In this document: in pieces, positions 20,918 through 28,900 of the stretch
How positions within the stretch are numbered: position 1 is the stretch's first letter
Layout: the number at the start of each line of letters is the position of its first letter
Origin: Agrobacterium arsenijevicii
GTDB taxonomy: Bacteria; Pseudomonadota; Alphaproteobacteria; Rhizobiales; Rhizobiaceae
Reading direction: 5' to 3'
DNA length: 64,000 nucleotides
Assembly: GCA_000949895.1 (NCBI GenBank)
Contig: JWIT01000007.1
Location: forward strand, 364,560 to 428,559
Program-made: the position numbers and the translations under genes
Notes under the pieces: generated by a model
Seen by the model: only the letters and a program-made list of their open reading frames with translations
Told to the model about the DNA's origin: nothing
The model's database searches: none

Positions 20918-21264
20918 TGAGCCGCCGTCAGTCGATCCGCGAAAAGATCATGAGCCGCGTCCGTGTAGACCCGGTCACGGGCTGCTGGATCTGGACGGGC
21001 CCGACTTCCGGCACCAGCGGGCGCGGCCACGGCTACCCTCGCATGTCACTTGGAGGCCAGACCGTGGCGGTCCACATCGCGATGTGGACCAACGAGCACG
21101 GATATATTCCAGGCAAAAAGGAGCTTGATCATAAGTGCCGGAACCGGCTCTGCGTCAACCCAGATCCCGACCATCTGGAGATGGTCACGCGCAAACGCAA
21201 CGCGATGCGCCGTGAGGAGGCACGACGGATGCGATGCGAGGAAGTCGAGGCGGGCAACCTATGA
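20917..21264 (+). CDS. HNH endonuclease (HNH_3-like)
   Basis: 115 residues from ATG 20917. The sequence RVDPVTGCWIWTGPTSGTSGRGHGYPRMS followed by VHIAMW and ELDHKCRNRLCVNPDPDHLEMVTRKRNAMR is the hallmark of small phage HNH nucleases: ELDHKC with the catalytic His, NRLC.NP and HLE. These proteins often spread as free-standing homing nucleases, but similar ones may act in phage DNA metabolism. Unlike the other HNH at 6248-6610, this one is not near packaging genes. Confidence 0.92.
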   Translation: MSRRQSIREKIMSRVRVDPVTGCWIWTGPTSGTSGRGHGYPRMSLGGQTVAVHIAMWTNEHGYIPGKKELDHKCRNRLCVNPDPDHLEMVTRKRNAMRREEARRMRCEEVEAGNL

Positions 21265-21800
21265 ACCTCGACGAAGCCAAGCGCACCTACCGCGAAGCCA
21301 AACAGCTGTTGCCTCTCGTTTCCGATGAATGGGAGCGGACCTACAACCCCGCAACCAGCCAGGCCGAGATCTGCCAGCGCGATGACATGACCGGCGAGAT
21401 CTTCCCGATCGTCATCATCCGCCCGGACTGCCCATACCACGACGGACAGCTCGTCGAAAAATCGCTGACGTATTTCCGCGCACTGATGATGGTGATCGAT
21501 GAAGCCTTTGCGAAGATCCGGAGACTGGAAGCGCAACCGCGACCAGCGCAACCAGCGCAACAGCCCAAGCAAAAAGACTTAGCGGCGGAATGCGCGATGC
21601 TGTGCGGGCGTCAGGAGTTTCGCCGCTACCTTATGCAGTGCCACGATCTCGTAGACGCTGCCGACGACGAGCGCGTCAACACGCGTGTACGCCATATCCT
21701 GAACATCAGGTCTCGGGCCGAGCTGAACACAGACCACCAGGCCGCATCGCGCTGGAAGCGACTGCGACGGGACTATTACGCATGGAAGGATGGCCGATGA
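21261..21800 (+). CDS. Hypothetical phage protein (179 aa)
   Basis: 179 residues from ATG 21261 (4-base overlap with the HNH gene). Residues 1-90 are conserved-looking (MNLDEAKRTYREAKQLLPLV, QRDDMTGEIFPIVIIRPDCP, YFRALMMVIDEAFAKIRRLE), followed by a Pro/Gln linker (QPRPAQPAQQPKQKD) and a basic domain (RQEFRRYLMQCHDLVDAADD, SRWKRLRRDYYAWKDGR). The linker marks a two-domain protein. No family is recognised. Confidence 0.72.
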   Translation: MNLDEAKRTYREAKQLLPLVSDEWERTYNPATSQAEICQRDDMTGEIFPIVIIRPDCPYHDGQLVEKSLTYFRALMMVIDEAFAKIRRLEAQPRPAQPAQQPKQKDLAAECAMLCGRQEFRRYLMQCHDLVDAADDERVNTRVRHILNIRSRAELNTDHQAASRWKRLRRDYYAWKDGR

Positions 21801-21834
21801 CTCTCAATCACGCTTCGGCAGAGGGGTGCATTAG

Positions 21835-22005
21835 ATGACCCAGCCAGCAATTTTGAGGAAGCAGGACATGATGCGGGCCGCCGAGGTTGCCAACAATTCA
21901 GGTTGTAGGATCGAGATAAAGGTGGGCGATACCATCATCACCGTCATACCAAGTTCAGAGAACGAAAAGGGGAAGGGAATTGACTACTCGCGTCCCGTAC
22001 TGTGA
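21835..22005 (+). CDS. Small protein ahead of integrase, possibly excisionase-like
   Basis: 56 residues (MTQPAILRKQDMMRAAEVAN, then GCRIEIKVGDTIITVIPSSEN) in a frame below typical ORF cut-offs, overlapping the integrase TTG start. Its ATG overlaps the stop of a 13-codon frame at 21797-21838 (ATGA). Very similar short proteins stand immediately 5' of phage integrases in rhizobia and could be the recombination directionality factor, but no HTH is evident and the call is inference from position. Confidence 0.6.
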   Translation: MTQPAILRKQDMMRAAEVANNSGCRIEIKVGDTIITVIPSSENEKGKGIDYSRPVL

Positions 22006-23107
22006 TATCTCGGGCATGCCGAGAAAACTCTACCCACATGTGCACAAGCAAAAGACCCGCCATAACAAGTGGGTCTTTTATTTTCGTCTTGGAAAAGGGA
22101 AGCGGATCCGCTTGCCCAATCCCAACGATCCTGAGTTCAAAGCGGCGTACATGGCTGCGCTGAACGGTTCACCGGTGATAGTGGAGACGGCGCACGAAGG
22201 TACTCTGGGCTGGCTGTGGGAGCGATATACGACGGAGAGCGCGAAGTGGGCAGGTTACAGCGCCGCTACCCAAAAGCAGCAACGGCTGATCATGGCGAAG
22301 GTGCTCAAAACCGCTTCAAAGTCATCGCTAAAGGTCGTCACCCAGGACGTCATCCAGGAGGGCGTTGATAAGCGCCACGAGACGCCGGCGCAAGCCGGGA
22401 ATTTCCTGAAGGTTATGCGCGGCATGTTTGGCTGGGCAAAAAAAATGCGGCTGGTGGCCGTGGATCCATCGCTTGGCGTGGAAGCACCGGACTATAAGAA
22501 GGGTGGCTTTCCGGCTTGGACCATGGACGAGGTTAAGGCGTTCCGTCAGAAATACGAAATCGGGACAACTGCGCGACTGGCAATGGAACTGATGCTTTTG
22601 GCGGGCCTACGCCGATCGGATCTTGTAAGGGCCGGTCGCCAGCATATCAGCGGCAAGATCCTTTCCATGGATACAGAAAAGACAGGCGCGCGGATCACCG
22701 TCGAACTTTCCGACGATCTGATCACGGTCATTAATGCCACGCCTCGCAAGGGCTTGCACCTGGTCGAGACCTCCCGGGGGAAGCCGTTCGTTAAGGAGAG
22801 CTTTGGAAACTGGTTTCGGGACCAATGCAACGAAGCAAAGGTATATAAATCTGCACACGGGCTGCGAAAGCTGAGCGCGACGCTTGCCGCTGAAGGTGGC
22901 GCGGCCTCACATCACCTGCTCGCCCAGTATGGCTGGACCAACCTCGCCACGGCAGAAATCTATACCCGTGGCATCGACAGGCGCCGTCTTGGGATCGAGA
23001 CAAGCCGCATCGTGGCGGATCAGATCGGGAACATAACTGCCCCTCACCCTGTTTTAGGTGAGGGAATGAGCGCAGAAAGCGAAACAAAATCAAATACTAA
23101 GAAATAA
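21980..23107 (+). CDS. Tyrosine-recombinase phage integrase
   Basis: 375 residues from TTG 21980, which has AAGGGGAAGGG just before it; ATG 22016 (MPRKLYPHVHKQKT) is a reasonable alternative. Catalytic residues can be placed: Arg at 211-212 (LLAGLRRSDLVRA), His293-x-x-Arg296 (SAHGLRKLSATL), a His/Trp box near 319 (YGWTN) and the nucleophile Tyr328 (AEIYTRG). The N-terminal arm-binding half contains the SAM-like core-binding fold (YTTESAKWAGYSAATQKQQR). It integrates and excises the prophage. As the last gene of the element it marks the right end. Confidence 0.95.
   Translation: MTTRVPYCDISGMPRKLYPHVHKQKTRHNKWVFYFRLGKGKRIRLPNPNDPEFKAAYMAALNGSPVIVETAHEGTLGWLWERYTTESAKWAGYSAATQKQQRLIMAKVLKTASKSSLKVVTQDVIQEGVDKRHETPAQAGNFLKVMRGMFGWAKKMRLVAVDPSLGVEAPDYKKGGFPAWTMDEVKAFRQKYEIGTTARLAMELMLLAGLRRSDLVRAGRQHISGKILSMDTEKTGARITVELSDDLITVINATPRKGLHLVETSRGKPFVKESFGNWFRDQCNEAKVYKSAHGLRKLSATLAAEGGAASHHLLAQYGWTNLATAEIYTRGIDRRRLGIETSRIVADQIGNITAPHPVLGEGMSAESETKSNTKK
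23041..23064 (+). repeat. Palindrome at the 3' end of the integrase gene
   Basis: CCCTCACC and GGTGAGGG form an 8-bp stem around an 8-base loop, inside codons for APHPVLGEG of the integrase C-terminus. A second CCCTCACCT stands at 23183-23191. Such CCTCACCC palindromes recur in Rhizobiaceae genomes as REP-like elements, so this may be a short repeat that has invaded the gene end. Confidence 0.4.
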
Positions 23108-23108
23108 G

Positions 23109-23411
23109 GTGGCGCACCTCTCGTGGACACCATTTTCCTGACGAATTACGTTTAAAAACAATAATATAGAGTAGGGCGAAATGCCCTCACCTGCGTTACT
23201 GCTCGCTATGAGACTCTAGGCCGGGCCAAACATGATGGCTGTCCCGTTTCGGTCAGCATGCGCACGGGCGTGTTCGAATGGCGACCGCATCGATTGGTCA
23301 CGTTCGTTTTACCAATTGGCTCCGGTCTTTTGCGCGTTTGATCGCACATACATCTCGTGCATTCACAAACAGCACCTATCTAAGATGCTCACACACGATG
23401 AAGGAGACAGA
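23109..23411. other. Prophage-chromosome junction region without a gene
   Basis: A 303-bp stretch between the integrase and the next gene. No tRNA or other usual attachment target is visible. A frame from 23232 overlaps the true gene start and is not supported upstream. The region holds a GGGCGAAATGCCC hairpin at 23175-23187 and the likely promoter of the gene at 23412. The right attachment site is expected here but was not found, since the left copy is outside the window. Confidence 0.5.
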
Positions 23412-23708
23412 ATGATCAACGAATATGGCCCATACGTACAGATGGGAACGCTTGCAGAGCAGATGGCCACCCGATACCGGATGGACGCAAATCTCGCACT
23501 GGAACCGCACCTGTTGCACTACATGGAAGAGGTCGAGGTAAATATCGCCGCCGATAGCTTCGACCACGTTGGGTTCATGGACAAGATCCGCAGCCGGCTG
23601 GAAATGACGCTGGCGAAGACCGTCGACCCCCGATGCCGAGAATTTTTGCATGCGGTTGTGGTCGCACTTCAGAAGCGTATCGATCGTCATTCACTCGACG
23701 TTGCGTGA
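23412..23708 (+). CDS. Hypothetical protein (98 aa)
   Basis: 98 residues from ATG 23412 with a strong site AAGGAGACAGA. The start chosen trims 60 codons of a longer frame that lacks a site. The sequence MINEYGPYVQMGTLAEQMAT...HYMEEVEVNIAADSFDHVGFMDKIRSRLEMTLAKTV is helical and not recognised. It is the first non-phage-like gene after the junction, in a low-complexity intergenic setting, and may belong to the chromosome or to a neighbouring island. Confidence 0.7.
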   Translation: MINEYGPYVQMGTLAEQMATRYRMDANLALEPHLLHYMEEVEVNIAADSFDHVGFMDKIRSRLEMTLAKTVDPRCREFLHAVVVALQKRIDRHSLDVA

Positions 23709-23825
23709 TAGGCATTCCTCCTTCCGCGTTTGCGCTAGGTCTCTGCCAAGGAACTTCCATGACGCGGGCACGGAACTGCCTGCGGTAGTGGCGTTTGGCC
23801 GCGCGGCGCATTCACCGTCAAAAAT

Positions 23826-25904
23826 TCACTCAATGAAAACCCGCACACTCGAAGCGCGGCCATCGGCGTCGATCACCGTCAGCGTTGAAAATCCCTGCCC
23901 CTCCGGGCGCCATTCGCTGTTGCGGCGTTGTGAGGTATCCGGCAGAGGCTTGCCGTTGGCGAGCCAGCGGAAAGGCGCACGCCCGCCCTGCAGCTTCAAC
24001 ACCAGCGGCGAAATGCCCGACTGGTTGGAGAGTTCAACCCTCGCGCCTTCCGGTGGATAAACGATGCGCGGGGCGCTTTCTCGCCTCGAGGCCGAGAGCA
24101 GGCCGCTTGCGGTCATGGTGAAGCGCCGCTGGTTGGCGGGAAGGTCGCTCACGGCGACCCGCGCGACGCCGGAAGGTGCTGGGGGCATCGGCGTGATCGC
24201 CACGCCGGATCTTGCAAAAGCCTCGAACAGGATCGGGGCCGCCGTCGCATAACCGGCAATGCCCGGCACCGCGCCATTGTCAGCACGGCCGACCCAGACG
24301 CCAATCACATGCCGCCCGTCATAACCCACCGACCAGGCGTCGCGGTAACCGTAGCTGGTGCCGGTCTTGTAGGCGATGCCGCGCTGCTTCATGCCGAGCG
24401 GCGGCAGCACGCCGGAGAGGATGTCGGAGACATTCCAGATCGCTGCATCGGAAAACAGCCGGTCGCCGCCAAGCCGTTCCGGGGCGGAGCGGACGCCGTC
24501 CCCCAGCCGCACGGGATCACCGCCGCCGGAAAGCCCCGCATAAAGCTGCACCAGATCGACAAGCGAAATACCTGCGCCGCCAAGCGCGATGGCAAGCCCC
24601 GGCGCCTCGTTGCTGGGAAGCACCAGTTTCACACCCGCCCGCCGGAAACGCACCATCAGCGCTGACGGGCTGACCGCTTCCAGAAGCTTGACGGCGGGCA
24701 CGTTGAGCGACAGTTGCAGCGCCTGCCGGATGCTGACATCACCCTGATAATGCATGTCGAAATTGCGCGGGCGGTAACCGGAAAAATCGGCCGGGCGATC
24801 CTCGATGATGGTTTCCTGCCCGACAAGACCGTTTTCGAAGGCAAGGCCGTAGATGAACGGCTTGAGGGTGGAGCCCGGCGAGCGCACGGCCCGGCTCATC
24901 TCCACAAAACCACGCCTTGCGGTATCGAGATAATCCGCCGAGCCGACTTCGGCCAGAATATCGCCGGTCTGCGCATCTGCCATGACGATGGCGACGGAGA
25001 CCTTGTCAGTCAGCTTGTCCACCGCATGGCGGGCAACGGCTTCCAGCTCCCGCTGGATCGGCAATGTCAGCGTGGAGCGTGCCTCAGTGGCATTCGGAAA
25101 CTTCGCGCGTGCGGCTGCGGCCATATGCGGCGCATAGGCGGGCAGATCACGCCGGTTGGCGGGAACGGCTGCAAGGGTGGCCCGCTCCGCTTCCCCTTCA
25201 CCCACGACACGTTCGACAGCAAGGCGTTGCAAAACCCGCTCCCGCGCCTGTCTTGCCGCATCTGGAAAACGGTCCGGACGGCGTTTCTCCGGCAATTGTG
25301 GCAGCGCCACCAGAAGGGCTGCCTCGGACGTATCGAGCCGTGCCGGCTCCTTGCCGAACCAGGCGAGGCTTGCAGCGCGAATGCCTTCGAGATTGCCGCC
25401 ATAGGGCGCGATGTTCAGATAAAGATCGAGGATTTCAGCCTTGTTGAGCCGCCTTTCGATCTGGAGCGCCCGCGCTGCCTGCAGGAATTTCGCTGAAAAC
25501 GACCGGTCTGTGCGCGGTTCGATCAGCCGCGCCACTTGCATGGAAAGCGTCGAGGCGCCGGAAACGATCCTGCCATTGCTCGCCAATTGCCAGGCGGAAC
25601 GCAGCAGCGCCCAGGGGTCGACGCCGTGATGGTCGTAAAAACGCTGGTCCTCATAAGCCACCAGCATGCGCAGGAACTGCGGGTCAACCTCCGCAGCCAT
25701 GGTTTTGAGCCGCCAGCGACCGTCCGGTGTCGCAAAGGCGCGCAGCAGCCGGCCATCGCGGTCGAGCACCTCGAAGGACCGCTGCTGCGCGGCCTCCAGC
25801 GGCGGCGGATAGGCCTTGTCCAGCGCATCGAGACCGAAGGCCGCACCACCCAAAAGCAGCGCGGCCGACACGATGCCGACGATGATCGCCCTTTTCCGCC
25901 TCAT
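23826..25904 (-). CDS. pbpC: Penicillin-binding protein 1C
   Basis: 692 residues, a bifunctional class A-like PBP. After an N-terminal membrane anchor (residues 6-27) comes the GT51 transglycosylase (AYEDQRFYDHHGVDPWALLRS, GASTLSMQVARLIEPRTDRS, KAEILDLYLNIAPYGGNLEGI), followed by a transpeptidase domain with SPGSTLKPFIYG (active Ser in STLK), SLN, and KTGTSYGYRDAW (KTG). The C-terminal end is the BiPBP_C domain (GARVELSNQSGISPLVLKLQG). It overlaps the upstream alpha-2-macroglobulin gene by 4 bases; this pairing is conserved in many bacteria and implies a joint periplasmic function. Confidence 0.96.
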   Translation of the reverse strand: MRRKRAIIVGIVSAALLLGGAAFGLDALDKAYPPPLEAAQQRSFEVLDRDGRLLRAFATPDGRWRLKTMAAEVDPQFLRMLVAYEDQRFYDHHGVDPWALLRSAWQLASNGRIVSGASTLSMQVARLIEPRTDRSFSAKFLQAARALQIERRLNKAEILDLYLNIAPYGGNLEGIRAASLAWFGKEPARLDTSEAALLVALPQLPEKRRPDRFPDAARQARERVLQRLAVERVVGEGEAERATLAAVPANRRDLPAYAPHMAAAARAKFPNATEARSTLTLPIQRELEAVARHAVDKLTDKVSVAIVMADAQTGDILAEVGSADYLDTARRGFVEMSRAVRSPGSTLKPFIYGLAFENGLVGQETIIEDRPADFSGYRPRNFDMHYQGDVSIRQALQLSLNVPAVKLLEAVSPSALMVRFRRAGVKLVLPSNEAPGLAIALGGAGISLVDLVQLYAGLSGGGDPVRLGDGVRSAPERLGGDRLFSDAAIWNVSDILSGVLPPLGMKQRGIAYKTGTSYGYRDAWSVGYDGRHVIGVWVGRADNGAVPGIAGYATAAPILFEAFARSGVAITPMPPAPSGVARVAVSDLPANQRRFTMTASGLLSASRRESAPRIVYPPEGARVELSNQSGISPLVLKLQGGRAPFRWLANGKPLPDTSQRRNSEWRPEGQGFSTLTVIDADGRASSVRVFIE

Positions 25905-28900
25905 GGGGTTGCCGAACGCACCTCCATGCGGCCCGTTGCCGTGCGGGCGGAAAATTGCGGCCGGTACATATCCTCGACCGAGGCTGCGGGATGGTCATAG
26001 GTGCCGGGGGTGACGGCGCGCACCACATAAGCGAGTGAGATTTCCGAACTGTCGCCAGCCGTGCGGTCGAAGGCCGCCACGAAACGGTCGTAGCGGAATT
26101 CGGTATGCGCGGCGTCCGTTTCCGGCAACCAGTCGAAATTCGAAAGGGCTGCCGAATTGACGAGGCTCGGATTGTCGATCTCGAAACCGGAAGGCAGGAG
26201 ATCGGTCACCAGAATGCGCGATTGCCAGTCGTTTTTCGGGGTGACGTTCAGCACCACCACATAACGCTCGTTCTGCACCACCTCGCTCGGGTTCACCTCT
26301 TCGCCATCCATCGAATAATAGGTGCGGGTGATGGTGAAGCCCTCGCCGCCAGCGGCAAGCGGTTGCGCCGGTGGCGCGACCGTGGTGACGACAGCCGTGA
26401 CGGGATCGGCCGAGGCATTGGCGATCTTCAAGGGAGCCGCCAGCAACTCGTCGCCACTCATCCGCTTGCCGAAGCCACCGGTCTGCAAATCGCCGTTCAC
26501 ATCGAGGCGGATATCCTTGTCCTCGCCTTTGACGGCGCGGGCGGCAAGCAGCATCCATGCCTGTTCCTGGGTGCTGGTATAGGGTTTCTTTTCCCATTCC
26601 TTCGCCACCGCCCCGGCAAGCTGCGGAACGACGGCCGGAACCGGGCGGCTTTCCGCCGCAAGCGCCAGCGTCGCCGCGCCATCGCGCAGGGCGGAACCAT
26701 AATCCGCCCTTGCGAAGCTGACCTTGGTGGCCCGGCTCGCCATATCCAGCGAAGCGCCGAACACGGTCTTCGCGCGAGCCTGATCGCCGTAAAGCGAAAG
26801 GGCTGCGGCAACTTGAGCCTTGGCAAGCGGTGTCGGGAAATCGGCAAGCGCCGTATCCGCGTAATATCTGAGATCGTTGATCGCCGCCTTGCGGTTGCGT
26901 GCCAGCACATAGAGCGAATAGGCGATCTCGTTGCCGCGATCCTTGACGTTGCTGTCGGAGGAAAGGCCGTTTTGCAGGTTGTTCAGCGCCTGCACCATGG
27001 CCTGTTCGGGGACATCGTAACTCTGTTCGCGCGCCCGGGTCAGGAAGTCGCTGATATAGGCATCCAGCCACAGATCGCCGTAACCGGGTGACCAGAGGCC
27101 GAAACTGCCGGAACTCGACTGGAAGGACAGCACCCGGTAGATCGCCTCCTGCACGCGCTTGCGCATATCGGGGTCCTCGGGCGAGCCGCTATCCTTGGTC
27201 ATTTCCGAGAGATAAAGCAGCGGCAAGGCGCGGCTCGTCGTCTGCTCGGCGCAGCCGTAAGGATATTTGTCGAGCATCATCACCAGCGCCGGAATATCGA
27301 AGGCGGGCGAACGCGTGACGTTGACGGCGACGGATGAGCCGAGAAGCATGCTGTCGGCCAGAAGGTCGCCATTGATCGTCAGGCTGCTATTCGGCGCGAT
27401 TTTAATCTCGCGCCGCGTCGTAACCGGCAGAACGGCCGGACGCACCGGAACGTTCAAGACCTGCTCCAGTGAAACACCGGCGGCATTGGAGACTTTGATG
27501 GTGATTGCGCCATTGCCGGGTTGTTCGCCCGTCAGCGGAACGGTCAGCGAAGATTTGCCACCTTTTTGCAGCGCCAATGTCTGGGACATCTCGCCCTGAT
27601 CGACCGTCAGCGCCGTGTTGCTGGTGACATCCAGCCGGTAGTCACCGGCATCGCCATCGGTATTGGCGATATCGAGCCGCAATTGCGAGACGTCACCGGG
27701 TGCGAGGAACTTCGGCGCGCTGGCCGTGACCACGACAGGATCGCGAATGACCGCGTCGGAGACCGCATGTCCCACGCCCGTTTTCGTCCAGGCAACTGCC
27801 ATGATGCGAGCCGTGCCGTTGAACTGCGGAATATCGAAGCTCACCGTCGCCTTGCCATTCGCATCGAGTTCAACAGGGCCGGAGAAGAAGGCCACGAGCT
27901 TTTCGGTGGGCGGGCTGCCCTGAAGTGCTGCCCCACCGCCATCGCCGCCGGTGCGCAGGCGGCCGGTCGCGCCAAGCGAACCGTCGATCAGGCGGCCATA
28001 GAGATCGCGGATTTCCAGCCCCAGCCGGCGCTGGCCGAAATACCATTCATCCGGCTTTGGCGGTTCGTAACGGGTAAGGTTCAATATGCCGACATCGACC
28101 GCAGCAACAATGACGTAGGCCTTTTCGCCCACGCCCGCACCGGCAACGCTGATCGGGATTTCGAGCGGCTGGCGTGGCAGCGTCTTTTGCGGTGCGCCGA
28201 GCGTAACGGCAAGCTTGCGCTCGGCCGGATCAACGGCAAGCCACTTGATGCCGATGGCGCGCATCGGCATGCGGCTTTCCTGCGCATCACCTGGGCGGAA
28301 CAGCGTGGCCGTAACGTAAGCGCCCGCACCCCATTCCTCGGTGACCGGAATGTCGATCTCGCCGCCATCCTCGCCAATCTTGGCATTCTGTACGGAAATC
28401 AGCTTTTCCGAACCGGAGGTCACCATCAGCTGACCGGCAAACCGCGACGACACCTTGAGTTTCGCCGTATCGCCGATCTTGTAGTTTGGTTTGTCGAGCG
28501 CGATTTCCAGCGCATCCGGCGTCTCTGTCGAGCTTGCCTCGACGTAGAAACCGGCGTCAAATTCGACGCTGGAAACCGGCGCACCGTTGCCGGCGCCTTC
28601 CACTTCCAGCCGGTAACGACCCCAGGTGACGGGCACAGAAATCTCGCCACCATTGGCGTCGATGGAGAGCGTGCCGGTTTCGGTCTGCTTGGTATATTCG
28701 ACCGGTTCGTAACGCCAGGAATTGCCCTGACGATACCATTGATAGTTTCTCTCGACCTTGATGAGCTTCCAGTTGAGACCGCTCATCGCCTGCTTCGCGC
28801 CGTCAACCGAAATGCCGACAATGTGGAAACGGCCGATGGAATTCTGGGCGAGATCGCCGGAAAATTGCGGCTTGATGCCGATCATCGGGGCTTGCGCCTT

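Noticed and set aside
21797..21838. 13-codon frame overlapping by ATGA between the hypothetical gene and the pre-integrase gene
   Set aside because: Too short to support as a protein; it may only serve translational coupling.
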